Made by a program: the position numbers and the translations under genes. Below, piece after piece: positions 32,645 through 43,087 of a stretch of DNA of 64,000 bases (position 1 is the stretch's first letter; each line of letters opens with the position of its first letter). The notes beneath the pieces are model-generated. The model was not told where the DNA came from. It did not search any database and saw nothing but the letters and a program-made list of their open reading frames with translations. Source of the stretch: Vicia villosa (taxonomy: Eukaryota > Streptophyta > Magnoliopsida > Fabales > Fabaceae); NCBI RefSeq assembly GCF_029867415.1, contig NW_026705404.1, positions 310,001-374,000 on the forward strand, written 5' to 3'.

Positions 32645-33882
32645 TGTTGAAAGAGTATTGTGGTGTACTTTTCGTTTATATCGTATCCACAGGGATTATT
32701 GCGATATTACCGCCGTTCTATAGCCTATTTTGTCTTGAGTTAATGTTATTTTAAGTTTGGGTTTGCAAAAGATCATTCACACTTTTAGTAGCAAAGAGTA
32801 AAGTAATGAAAGTTCTAAGTTAAAGAAAATGTATCAAGATTCGATTTCATCGACCTAAATTTGTATGTTTCCTTATAAATATACGTATTTGAACTCGGTA
32901 ACGATCAATATAATTACGTATCGACGCCTATATCGTCCGTGTCCGCAACGATATAGTTAGATTTACCGTATTGTTTAACCGACGATTTCTCCACCGTTTA
33001 AACAATACAAATAACGTTTTAAAACCGATACTAAGTAAACATCAAACGTTAAATCCATGTCTGCAACTTATAGTTTGATAAATGATAGAGTTAGGTCTAG
33101 ATACAAACATTGATGTCTCAAACATTTATACCATAGAAAAGCTTTAATAAACAAACTAAACCATTTATATTGATCATCACATGTTCATACACAATATATT
33201 CACAAGAAATACATACAAAAAGCTAGGAAGATTACATCTTATCTTGATACAAAAGAGATTTAGCTATCCATGAGAATGGTAGCTTGCTCAAGAAGTAAAG
33301 GATGAAGATCAACAAGCATCAAAGGCGATTAATCGACGATCAAGGCTTCGAATCTTCAACTCTTAGTTTGCTACAGTGTTTTGTGCTCTTGGTTCTCTCT
33401 CAAAATATCTCTCTCTCCCTCTCAAAGTGATCTGGCCCCTAATCAAATAAACAAAGTTTCGCAGACCGCGCTTAGCGCGGTGCAGCCCGCTAAGCGCGCT
33501 ATCAAAAATTGCTTAAACCGCCCAACCGCGCTAAGCGGGCTCCAGACCTCGCTTAGCGCGGAACTCTCTGCCAGAACTTCCTTCTTTTCTTCAAAACCGC
33601 GCTTAGCAGGCTCAACCTCGCTTAGCGCGCTTCCACTTTTCAGCAACCCTTGGCTTTGGTCTTGGAACATCATCAAAATCCTTTTTCCATGGTCCAAGCT
33701 CCCAATTATCTGTAAAAACTACAAAATCCAACATAGATTGCAAAGATAAGAACTATTCAACAATAATATAAATATAAGAATAAATATATACCAAATGATA
33801 ATAAAATACTACTATTAACCACAAAAAGACTTGAAAGTTACCAAAAATTACCTAAGATATTTACACAAATTGGTAACTAACA
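32645..33882 (-). repeat. Athila-like 3' LTR
   Basis: 1238 bp, TGTTAGTTACC... to ...CTCTTTCAACA on the minus strand. Carries six CGCTTAGCG-type palindromes at 33466-33630. Its outer U3 tip (33781-33882) differs from that of the 5' LTR. Confidence 0.93.
33466..33630. repeat. CGCTTAGCG palindrome cluster, 3' LTR
   Basis: Six copies of (C)GCTTAGCG / (C)GCTAAGCG in alternating orientation within gcgc contexts; five exact or near exact and one degenerate (cgcttagcagg). GC-rich island in AT-rich LTR sequence. Confidence 0.93.
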
Positions 33883-33897
33883 ACTCTCCCCAACTTA
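33883..33897 (-). other. Polypurine tract
   Basis: TAAGTTGGGGAGAGT on the minus strand, immediately before the 3' LTR; primes plus-strand DNA synthesis in LTR retrotransposons. Confidence 0.85.
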
Positions 33898-35411
33898 AAC
33901 CTTTGTTTGTCCTCAAACAAAAACAAACATAAAAACAACAACAAACAAAACCAAGAGAGCACAAGCTAAGACAAGAACAAATGGGTGGTTCAAATTCCAT
34001 AAGCACACAAGTAACATCTCACCCTTGCTAAAATAATACCATGATTGAGATACTAATACTAAATACACCTTTGATGTAAAAAGTTCCTAAAAAAAATAAG
34101 TTCAAAATTGAATCACAACCTACACACTTCTCTAGTAAGAGACAAAATTGAGGACCTAACACTCACACAACAATGTCGCCAACATCCAGAATTAATTATG
34201 CATTCATCTACACAACATTTATATAAAAAGCGTAAAAGCAAGAATCACAAAGTTTTTAGGGTTGTATCTTGGCTTGGTTAACAAGGAAGTGTCATTTCTC
34301 AAGGCCATTGAAACGAAAGGGTCAATACCTAAGAGAGCATTCAAATACAATTATATCCACATATCCTTATCAACCACTCACACAAATTTATTGCTCAAGA
34401 GTTCACCTTCTTAATTTAAAGGAACTAGCTATATACAAAGCCCCTTTTTTTTTCTTTTTCTTTTTCTTTTTCTTTTTCTTTTTCTCTTTCTTTTTCTCTT
34501 TCTTTTTCTCTTGAGCAATCACTTATTTACTTCTCACTACCAATACAACCAAAATTTTATATTCTCCCCAACTTGAATATTACCACCACATAATCACGAA
34601 TGCTCTCTATTCTAAGGCGAAAAGGAAACATTCCTAACCACAATTAATGGTACTCTTCAAGGTTGAAAGAAAATCATCAAGATTCATATCAAAAATCGGC
34701 AAATATAGACAAGGAATTGATACCGCTTGAATCTTGGCAAAAACGGCTCAAAGTGGTTATCAAATGCTCACACACTCACCGGGTAGGTTATATATGGTAG
34801 AGAAGTTATACTCGTAATACGAAACAAAATGCTTTGATCACTTTCATGCTTTACACAATTAATTAAAAAGAACGCAAGATTAAACATAATTAACACGAGT
34901 TAAACGCACATTATTGGTAATCACAAAATAATATATATATGTACAATGGAAAGGCTCCTCACACTAGTTTTAGAACTAAAATGATTCAATATTGAACTAT
35001 ATTTGTTAAAGAAAATATGACATCTAATTTGTACAATTACAAGCATCTAATTCATGGTATATTAAAGAAACGATAAAAATGTACCTTGCACGTACTAATT
35101 TCACATTATATCATCACCGCCCCAATTGGATGTAAAACTTGCTCCCTCAAGGAAACACTTTCACAAGGACAACAAAAATTAAAAAAAAAACAATTGCATA
35201 TGTTCATAGAAATAAAAGCAATTAAACTAAAAACTTAATAATTTAAAACAAACACCAAAAGGTGTCACAATATCCAAAAAGGCATAGCAATGCCTAAGGT
35301 TCAAAATACCTCATCCTATAAAAGGATGGAACAAAACATAACAAAGCTAATGTCAAAATAAAAAAAAACTAGCACTAAACATACTAATAGCACTAAACAT
35401 AAAATATAAAA
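33898..35411 (-). other. 3' untranslated region of the Athila-like element
   Basis: No coding pattern. Contains a (TTTTTC)n-type microsatellite at 34444-34513 and long AT-rich stretches. Several phrases ('ctccccaacttg', 'caactctccccaact') repeat the polypurine-tract complement, e.g. near 34563. Confidence 0.7.
34444..34513. repeat. (TTTTTC)n microsatellite
   Basis: Repeats of tttttc with a few tttctc variants, inside the young gypsy element. Confidence 0.95.
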
Positions 35412-36596
35412 CTACTCATCCTCATCCTGATTTTCTTCCACATTTTCATCCTCGCCACCTTCTTCCTCCTCGGGAAATGGACTGACCTCAGGCCAATCAG
35501 CATAATCCACCAAGTCTTGGCGAGAACTCCACGGATGAGCCACATGGGGCTCCATCATCTGCAACCTCAGCTGAGACATAGAATCATGCAAAAACATGAA
35601 TGCTCTCTGATGCGCCATATGAAATGCCAAGTTCTCCTCTCTATCAGAATCACTACGACGGCGAGCAGGGCGAGCAGCAGCAACATGAACAGCAGTCAAC
35701 CTGGATAAACAATAACGCTCAATAAAAGTATCATCAATAAAAGTGTCAATAGACACAAGACCCTCAGAAGGAATCTGCACTCTTGCTTTCTTGCACAGAT
35801 TCATGATCAAACCAGGAAAAATCAGCTTGCAGGGAGCACGGTCACCATGCCGAGTTCCACTCAAAGCAACCCTCTTCAGCTCATTCGCAATAATGCGAGT
35901 AATATCAATCGGCTCGTGCTCAATCATACGAGCAACCAAAGCAGCAGACTCAGCAGGAAAAGAGGAAGTGTGACTCCTAGGCCTTAAATTATGAAGGACC
36001 ACCGACATGAGAACCTGAGCATTAGTAGTCAACACTTTTCTAGAGAACTTCTGGGGCTTCTGTGAAGGATTAAGATCATAAGAATGCCCACTCATACACA
36101 AAACCTCCCTCAGATGCTCCCAATCAAAATTTCCCCATGCCAATTGCACATGATACCCACACAGCTCACCATCCTCAAAAGGCAATGGAGTTCCAAGAAA
36201 TTCACGGATTGCCTGACGAGAAAAGTCGATTTCCTTACCACGCACCCAAGTTTTGAACTCATAGGCCACACCTTCAACCGGAAATTCCTCATTTGGAATG
36301 GCATTAGCATAAAACTCTCTTACAATCTCCAAATGAAACTTAGGTGCAGGCTCACAAAGTTTAAGCCAACCATACTCCTCAATGGTGTTATGACACCACC
36401 CATAGGTTCCCTCAGGATTGATTCTCACAATTCGCTCTGGCCACCATGTCCTAACCTCTAACTTCTTGTACCTCTCCTCTTGGACATGACTCTTAAATCG
36501 GTTCTGATTAAACGGAATACCCCTAGGTGCTTGAGAAGAACTGCCACCTTCGGTTCCGGTCTTTCTTTTCTTAGAGCCTAGGAATTTCGGTCCCAT
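35412..36596 (-). CDS. Athila-like accessory protein after pol (plant transposon protein / env position)
   Basis: Intact 394-residue frame. A basic N-terminus (MGPKFLGSKKRKTGTEGG) could be a nuclear-localisation patch. The core (about residues 55-290) fits the 'putative plant transposon protein' family: IVREFYANAIPN, WVRGKEIDFSRQAIREFLG, PLPFEDGE, FSRKVLTTNAQVLMSVVLH, MIEHEPIDITRIIANELKRV, LIFPGLIMNLCKKARVQIP. The C-terminus is very acidic (PFPEEEEGGEDENVEENQ). No signal peptide or convincing membrane span is visible, so it does not look like a classical envelope despite sitting where Athila env-like genes sit. The broken gene at 14369-16808 in the copia element carries the same kind of core. 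Function unknown. Confidence 0.85.
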   Translation of the reverse strand: MGPKFLGSKKRKTGTEGGSSSQAPRGIPFNQNRFKSHVQEERYKKLEVRTWWPERIVRINPEGTYGWCHNTIEEYGWLKLCEPAPKFHLEIVREFYANAIPNEEFPVEGVAYEFKTWVRGKEIDFSRQAIREFLGTPLPFEDGELCGYHVQLAWGNFDWEHLREVLCMSGHSYDLNPSQKPQKFSRKVLTTNAQVLMSVVLHNLRPRSHTSSFPAESAALVARMIEHEPIDITRIIANELKRVALSGTRHGDRAPCKLIFPGLIMNLCKKARVQIPSEGLVSIDTFIDDTFIERYCLSRLTAVHVAAARPARRRSDSDREENLAFHMAHQRAFMFLHDSMSQLRLQMMEPHVAHPWSSRQDLVDYADWPEVSPFPEEEEGGEDENVEENQDEDE

Positions 36597-37483
36597 CTAA
36601 AATGATTAAAGAAATGGCAACACAAAACCAACATGTTAACATAAAAATAACAAAAATAAACAACTACAGTCAGAATCAAAGCAATAGAACACTCCCCCTG
36701 CATCAAACAAAAACAGGCAGAAGAGGGAATTTTTCTGAAATCCCCAGACCGCGCTAAGCGCACCTACCGCGCTAAGCGGGCTCTGCGATTTGCAGAAAAA
36801 TTCCCTGCGAACCAGGGTTGCAACCAAACATTTCCAGCACCCAAATTCTATTCTAAACATGTACAAGGCACTGGAAATCAGATTATATCACTAAGATTTC
36901 AAAACACAAACCCTAACCACAAAATTTCTATTCCTAATCTACAATTAAACCCTAATATATAAAACAAGCATAAAGAAATAGCAAAGGAAATGGAGAAGAA
37001 GCTGCTTACCTTGGTGATGATGAAGATGAAGAAAGAGCAAAGACTAAAATGGAGAAGCAAAGAGAGAAAACAAGCTTAGGAAAGCAAAAATGGGGAAAAT
37101 GAGGCACAAAGACCTCAAACCCAATTTTTGCTTTCAGAAAACACGCTGGGCCGGGTCAGAAACAAAGGCCCAACACTTCAAAAATAATTTTTTTTTTCTG
37201 AAAACCCACCCGCGCTGAGCACGCAACTCTCTGGAACTAAGGGTTCCAAAATTTCAAAAGCGCGCTAAGCGGGCTAGAGCGCGCTAAGCGCCCTTGACAG
37301 AACACAGAAAAAATTTTCTTTTACCAGCAAGTGTAACTTTACCGGTAGGCTGATTTTGGCTCGACCAGAACGCAAAAAACATAAACGGTAAAAAACACAT
37401 AAAACAAGCTGAATATTTACAAATTGGGGTGCCTCCCAATAAGCGCTTTGTTTAACGTCGGTCAGCTCGACGGTCAAAGGCAA
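36597..37483 (-). other. Spacer between pol and accessory gene
   Basis: Untranslated. Next to the pol stop it carries a phrase conserved in Athila-like elements as I recall (ggggtgcctcccaataagcg, about 37424-37443). It also has two further groups of the LTR palindrome: ccgcgctaagcg twice at 36749-36781, and gcgcgctaagcg twice plus one degenerate copy at 37209-37298. A leader or promoter for the accessory gene may lie here. Confidence 0.6.
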
Positions 37484-40400
37484 TCAAGGATCACCAAACG
37501 ATAAAACACAAGTTTCACGATTAAAATCGCTTCCTCGATAAACCTTCAACCTCTGACCATTAACTACCCATTCTTGCTTTGATTTTTGGTCCTCTATCAC
37601 AATAGCCCCATGGCTTCTAACCTCTTTGACCAAAAACGGTCCGGACCATTTAGACTTCAACTTTCCCGGAAAAAGTCTTAACCGGGAATTGAAGAGTAAC
37701 ACCAATTGTCCTACCTTAAAATCTTTAATTCTAATCTTACTATCATGATAGAATTTGGTCTTTTCCTTGTAAATCGAATTAGACTTATAGGCATGCAATC
37801 TCATCTCTTCCAACTCATTTAATTGGATTTTTCTTCTCTCTCCACACAACTTGTGGTCAAAATTCAAAAGCTTCAAGGCCCAATATGCCTTATGCTCTAG
37901 TTCTACGGGAAGGTGACAACTTTTACCATACACCATTTGGAATGGTGTAAGACCGATCGGTGCTTTGAAAGCGGTCCGATACGCCCACAAGGTTTCATCT
38001 AATTTCATCGACCAATCCTTCCTAGAGCTAGACACAGTTTTTTCAAGAATTCTCTTAATTTCTCTATTGGTCCTCTCAACTTGCCCATTAGTTTGAGGAT
38101 GATATGGAGTAGCCACCTTGTGCTTTACTCCATATTGCTCCAACACTTTTTCAAGCGGGGCATTACAGAAATGAGATCCACCATCACTAATTAACACTCT
38201 TGGCGTGCCAAACCGCGAAAATATATTTTTCTTCAAAAATTTTATCACGGTCTTACCATCCGCTTTGGGTGAAGCAATCGCTTCCACCCACTTAGACACG
38301 TAATCCACAGCTACCAAGATGTATTCATTTGACATAGAGGAAGGGAATGGTCCAACAAAATCAATGCCCCAACAATCAAATACTTCTACTTCTACAATAC
38401 TTTGGAGGGGCATTTCCTCTCTTTTCCCTATTCCACCAGTTCGTTGACAACTGTCGCATGAGGCAACATGGTGGTAAGCATCTTTGAACAAAGTAGGCCA
38501 CCAAAATCCCGATTGAAGGACTTTTGTGGCCGTACGCAAACCATTAAAATGACCACCATACGGCGAATTGTGGCAATGCCACAAAATGCTTTTTGTCTCC
38601 TCATCCGCGACACATCTTCTCAAAAGATTGTCACGACTCAACTTAAACAAGTGAGGATCATCCCAAACATAAAAATTAGCATCGTTCAAAAACTTTTTTC
38701 TTTGATTCCAAGTTAGATCCTCTGGTACCCAGCCAGATGCTTTGTGATTAGCCATATCTGCGAACCAGGGTCTAACTTCTTGTACCATGTACAGTTTTTC
38801 ATCGGGGAATTCTTCCCTCACTTCTTTCTCATTGTTTGTCACATCAGTATTCACTAACCGAGATAAATGATCCACAATCAAATTTTCAATGCCTTTCTTA
38901 TCTCTCACTTCAAGATCAAATTCTTGAAGCAAAAGAATCCACCTAATAAGCCTCTGTTTTGAATCAGGCTTGGTGAGAAGATATTTGATTGCGGCATGAT
39001 CAGTATAACACACCACTTTAGACCCAATGAGGTAAGAACGAAACTTTTCCAATGCAAATACAATTGCGAGCAATTCTTTTTCGGTAGTGGCATAGTTAAC
39101 CTGTGCCTCATTTAAAACTTTGCTCGCATAATGTATAGCATGGAATTGTTTGTTCTTCCTTTGGCCTAAGACTGCACCAACCGCATAGTCACTCGCATCG
39201 CACATGAGTTCAAACTCAAGCGACCAATTAGGAGCGACAATTATGGGTGTGGTGGTCAAATTTGCTTTGAGTTCTAGGAAAGCTTTTAGACATGATTCAT
39301 CAAAATTAAATTCCATACCTTTGTTGAGCAAATTACTCAAAGGCTTTGCGACCTTGGAGAAATCCTTGATGAATCTTCTATAAAACCCAGCATGTCCCAA
39401 GAAGCTCCTTATGCCTTTCACATTCACCGGAGGGGGAAGCTTCTCAATAACCTCGATTTTTGCCGGATCGACCTCAAGCCCCTTTGAAGATACCTTGTGG
39501 CCAAGAACAATCCCATCCGTTACCATGAAAGTGCACTTCTCCCAGTTGAGAACCAAATTTGTTTCAATACATCTTTCCATCACCACATCAAGATTTTTCA
39601 AGCACAAGTCAAATGACGACCCGTACACAGAAAAATCATCCATGAACACCTCGATGCTTTTCTCGATCAAATCTGAGAAGATAGCTTGCATGCACCTTTG
39701 AAATGTTGCGGGAGCATTACATAGTCCAAATGGCATTCTTCGGTATGCAAAAACGCCAAAAGGACATGTAAAGGCAATTTTCTCGTGGTCCGCCGGATTC
39801 ACTGATATTTGATTGTATCCTGAATAACCATCCAGGAAACAATAGAAGTTTCTTCCGGCTAACCTCTCTAGCATTTGATCCATAAAAGGTAATGGAAAGT
39901 GATCTTTTCTTGTTGCTTGGTTCAACCTCCTATAATCAATACACATACGCCACCTGGTCACCGCTCTCGAAGGAATCAACTCGTTCTTCTCATTTCTCAC
40001 AACCGTCAATCCACCCTTCTTAGGAACCACATGCACCGGACTCACCCATTCGCTATCGGAGATGGGATAAATCATCCTCGCCTCTAATAACTTCACAACC
40101 TCTTTTCTAACAACTTCTTTCATGGTTGGATTTAATCGCCTTTGAGGTTGTGCCACGGGCCGAAAATCATCTTCTAACATAATCTTATGCATACAATAGG
40201 CCGGACTAATACCCTTTAAGTCGGATAAAACCCATCCTATTGCTTCTTGATTCTTTGTCAATACTTCCTTCAATCGATGCTCTTCCTTGCTAGACAAACC
40301 GTTATTAATGATAACCGGCTTAGTAGAATTGTCACCTAGAAACACGTATTTCAAGTGAGATGGTAACACATTCAACTCCACCTTTTTCTCTTCAACTTTA

Positions 40401-42937
40401 GGTTCATCCTTCAACTCTTCAATTTGAGTTTCAAATGGATTCATCTCATCACAAGCCTCTAAATTTCTCAAGCAATCTTCAATTTCTTTCTCTTGATCTT
40501 TGGTGAGAACTTCAAGAGCTTCCATTAAAGTCTTCTCAAGAGGATTCGACAAGTGCATTTGATTCTCCACTTTCATAATAGCCCTTTCGGTAGCATCGAT
40601 TCTAAAACAATCATCATCATCACTCCGATGCTTGATGGCTTCAAAGAGATCAAGACATAATTCTTCATCTTGGTACCTTAATTTCATTAAGCCATCATCA
40701 ATATCTATCATCATGCGGGCCGTCTTCATAAAAGGCCTTCCTAAGATCAATGGAATCTCAGGATCTTCTTCCATGTCTATGACAATAAAATCAACAGGAT
40801 ACCAAAATTTGTCAACCTTGACAAGCAAGTCTTCCGCAACTCCATGAGGATGAGCTGTGGATTTATCCGCTAATGATAACGTCATTCTTGTCGGCTTCAA
40901 ATCGTTGATTCCTAATCTTCTCACCATAGAAAATGGGATCAAATTAATGCTAGAACCGGTATCTACCAAACCTTTGCCTATGTGAACATTTCCAATAGAC
41001 ACCGGTAAGGTTACTCGCCCAGGATCATTTGATTTTATCGGAGTAGTGCGTTGAATTAACGCATTACAACAAGAGCTCACCGTTACTACCTCCGGATCCA
41101 AGAATCTTCTCTTCTTAGTGATGATGTCTTTGATGAATTTTGCATACATCGGCATTTGCTCTAATGCCTCGGAAAAAGGAACATTGATTTGCAACTTGCT
41201 AAAGATGTCCAAGAACCGAGCATAGTGCTTTGCATCTTCTTTCTTTGACGGACCGGGAGGGTAAGGTAATTTTTTCACTTGAATAGAATCATCCTTCTTC
41301 TTTCCCTTCTCACTCACACTCAATTTTTTTCTCTCTTTTTCTACTACTTTCTCAAGATTTCCTTTTTCCACTAATTCTTTTTCTTTCTCATTTTCAACTA
41401 AATCACCCTCAACAATTTTTTCTACTTCGATCACCCTATCTTTTTCACTCTCAACAATTTCCTCCTCAACTATCTCTCCTACACCCATATCAATATTTCT
41501 ACCGCTACGAGTTAGAATTGACTTACAATGCTCACGAGGATTTTCTTGTGTAGTAGCCGGAAAAGGACCTTTGTTTTGATCGGCAAGTTGCTTTGACAAT
41601 TGCCCGACTTGAGTTTCAAGGTTCTTTATTGCGGCATCCGTACTCTTTTGGCTTGCAATTTGCAATTGCATGAATTGGCTAAGAGTGTCCTCGATTGAAA
41701 GCTTTGTTTGTTGAGGTTGTTGATTGTAACCACCTTGATAAGGATTTTGACGATTCAATGGACCCGCATCCGGCCTCCATCCTTGTTGATAACCTTGATT
41801 ACCTCTTTGTTGGTAACCTTGGTTATTGTTGTAAGGTTGTTGTTGTTGTCTCCCACCATATCCTTGATTAGGATTAGACACATAATTCACCTCTTCACCC
41901 GGTGGAGGACAAAAACCAGTTTGATGGTCACCCCTACACAATTCACAACACATCACCTGTTGATTTTTAGAAGGGATCCCATGTATCTCTTTGATTTGTT
42001 GAGGAAGTTTTGACATTTGTTGAGTGAGCAATTCTACTTGTTGTGTCAATAACTTGTTTTGAGCAAGTATTGCATCACTAGTATTCAATTCAAGAACTTC
42101 TGGTTTTCTTTGCGACGCACTACGGTTGTGTTGCCCTTGATGATCATTCAAAGCCATCCTATCAATGATAGCAATTGCTTCAGCAGCTGTTTTTGACATC
42201 AACGAACCACCCGCGGTAGCATCTAAAAGAGTCTTTGGTTGAGGTTGGAGTCCATTCCTAAAGATATGGATTTGAGACAATTCATCAAACCCATGACCTT
42301 TGCATTTTCTAACCATGGACTTGAACCTCTCCCATGCTTCATTGAGAGATTCATTCGAACCTTGAGAGAACACCACAATAGAAGTTTTCGCTTCCATGAA
42401 CCTATTGTGAGGAAAGAACCGATCCAAGAACTTCTCTTCTAACTCGTTCCAATTTGTCATGACATTATTTGGTTGATCAAGGTACCATTCCTTAGCTTTT
42501 CCAATTAAGGAATGAGGAAAGAGTCTCCTGAACACCTGTTCTTCTTCGGCTTCCGGAGCACCAATGGTTCCGGCGATCTCATAGAACTTTGTTAGATGAG
42601 TAAATGGATCCTCGTGATCTGCCCCTGTGAACGGATTTTGGTATAACAATTGAAGTAACCCCGTCTTCATTTCGGAGTTTCTTCCATTGGCCTGATCACG
42701 AGCAAATTGTGCATTGAGTCGAGGGCTGTTAACACAAGGCCCTCGAGGTGGAGGATCCGCAACCATTTCTTCCTCAACCAAATTTTCAACTGGAGTTGAA
42801 GAAGAAGATGCTTCTTGTTGTTGTCTTCTTTCCCTAGCTAGTTGTCTCCTCCTACGAGTTTTGCTATTCTCTCTACGCGCAGTCCTTTCAATCTCAGGAT
42901 CAAAAAGGAGTTGATCTGCAGGTATACGTCCTCGCAT
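37484..42937 (-). CDS. Athila-like Gag-Pol polyprotein, intact 1817 residues
   Basis: One uninterrupted frame. Gag core at about residues 95-215 (NPFTGADHEDPFTHLTKFYE, KEWYLDQPNNVMTNWNELEE), a CCHC-like knuckle at about 330 (CELCRGDHQTGFC), then Gln/Asn-rich and Glu/Lys-rich linkers. The aspartic protease DTG is at about 659 (VDTGSSINLIP). RT has CIDYRRLNQATRKDHFPLPF and FMDDFSVYG at about 1100 (the first position is Phe, as is common in gypsy RT). RNase H follows (LMCDASDYAVGAVLG, YATTEKELLAIVFALEKF, YTDHAAIKYL). The integrase HHCC finger is at about 1455-1495, with catalytic Asp in WGIDFVGPF and ISDGGSHF (about 1586) and Glu in QTNGQVERTNREIKRIL. All catalytic residues are present. No chromodomain is visible. 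Start chosen as the first Met, 130 bases after the primer site. Confidence 0.96.
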   Translation of the reverse strand: MRGRIPADQLLFDPEIERTARRENSKTRRRRQLARERRQQQEASSSSTPVENLVEEEMVADPPPRGPCVNSPRLNAQFARDQANGRNSEMKTGLLQLLYQNPFTGADHEDPFTHLTKFYEIAGTIGAPEAEEEQVFRRLFPHSLIGKAKEWYLDQPNNVMTNWNELEEKFLDRFFPHNRFMEAKTSIVVFSQGSNESLNEAWERFKSMVRKCKGHGFDELSQIHIFRNGLQPQPKTLLDATAGGSLMSKTAAEAIAIIDRMALNDHQGQHNRSASQRKPEVLELNTSDAILAQNKLLTQQVELLTQQMSKLPQQIKEIHGIPSKNQQVMCCELCRGDHQTGFCPPPGEEVNYVSNPNQGYGGRQQQQPYNNNQGYQQRGNQGYQQGWRPDAGPLNRQNPYQGGYNQQPQQTKLSIEDTLSQFMQLQIASQKSTDAAIKNLETQVGQLSKQLADQNKGPFPATTQENPREHCKSILTRSGRNIDMGVGEIVEEEIVESEKDRVIEVEKIVEGDLVENEKEKELVEKGNLEKVVEKERKKLSVSEKGKKKDDSIQVKKLPYPPGPSKKEDAKHYARFLDIFSKLQINVPFSEALEQMPMYAKFIKDIITKKRRFLDPEVVTVSSCCNALIQRTTPIKSNDPGRVTLPVSIGNVHIGKGLVDTGSSINLIPFSMVRRLGINDLKPTRMTLSLADKSTAHPHGVAEDLLVKVDKFWYPVDFIVIDMEEDPEIPLILGRPFMKTARMMIDIDDGLMKLRYQDEELCLDLFEAIKHRSDDDDCFRIDATERAIMKVENQMHLSNPLEKTLMEALEVLTKDQEKEIEDCLRNLEACDEMNPFETQIEELKDEPKVEEKKVELNVLPSHLKYVFLGDNSTKPVIINNGLSSKEEHRLKEVLTKNQEAIGWVLSDLKGISPAYCMHKIMLEDDFRPVAQPQRRLNPTMKEVVRKEVVKLLEARMIYPISDSEWVSPVHVVPKKGGLTVVRNEKNELIPSRAVTRWRMCIDYRRLNQATRKDHFPLPFMDQMLERLAGRNFYCFLDGYSGYNQISVNPADHEKIAFTCPFGVFAYRRMPFGLCNAPATFQRCMQAIFSDLIEKSIEVFMDDFSVYGSSFDLCLKNLDVVMERCIETNLVLNWEKCTFMVTDGIVLGHKVSSKGLEVDPAKIEVIEKLPPPVNVKGIRSFLGHAGFYRRFIKDFSKVAKPLSNLLNKGMEFNFDESCLKAFLELKANLTTTPIIVAPNWSLEFELMCDASDYAVGAVLGQRKNKQFHAIHYASKVLNEAQVNYATTEKELLAIVFALEKFRSYLIGSKVVCYTDHAAIKYLLTKPDSKQRLIRWILLLQEFDLEVRDKKGIENLIVDHLSRLVNTDVTNNEKEVREEFPDEKLYMVQEVRPWFADMANHKASGWVPEDLTWNQRKKFLNDANFYVWDDPHLFKLSRDNLLRRCVADEETKSILWHCHNSPYGGHFNGLRTATKVLQSGFWWPTLFKDAYHHVASCDSCQRTGGIGKREEMPLQSIVEVEVFDCWGIDFVGPFPSSMSNEYILVAVDYVSKWVEAIASPKADGKTVIKFLKKNIFSRFGTPRVLISDGGSHFCNAPLEKVLEQYGVKHKVATPYHPQTNGQVERTNREIKRILEKTVSSSRKDWSMKLDETLWAYRTAFKAPIGLTPFQMVYGKSCHLPVELEHKAYWALKLLNFDHKLCGERRKIQLNELEEMRLHAYKSNSIYKEKTKFYHDSKIRIKDFKVGQLVLLFNSRLRLFPGKLKSKWSGPFLVKEVRSHGAIVIEDQKSKQEWVVNGQRLKVYRGSDFNRETCVLSFGDP

Positions 42938-43065
42938 AAACTGTAATCTGAAAAACTAACCAAGCAAATTAACAAACACAAGGGAATAAAATTTAGAAAC
43001 GAGATATTAATTATAAGACTCAATTCAAAACAAACTATTGCAATGCTTGCAATATCTAAACAACA

Positions 43066-43084
43066 ATCCCCGGCAACGGCGCCA
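43066..43084 (-). other. tRNA-Asp type primer binding site
   Basis: TGGCGCCGTTGCCGGGGAT on the minus strand, three bases inside the 5' LTR end. This site is typical of Athila/Tat gypsy elements. Confidence 0.88.
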
Positions 43085-43087
43085 TTT

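Noticed and set aside
35412..36596. Host gene of unknown function on the minus strand
   Set aside because: It lies between LTRs with a shared target duplication, in the position and orientation of an Athila accessory gene.
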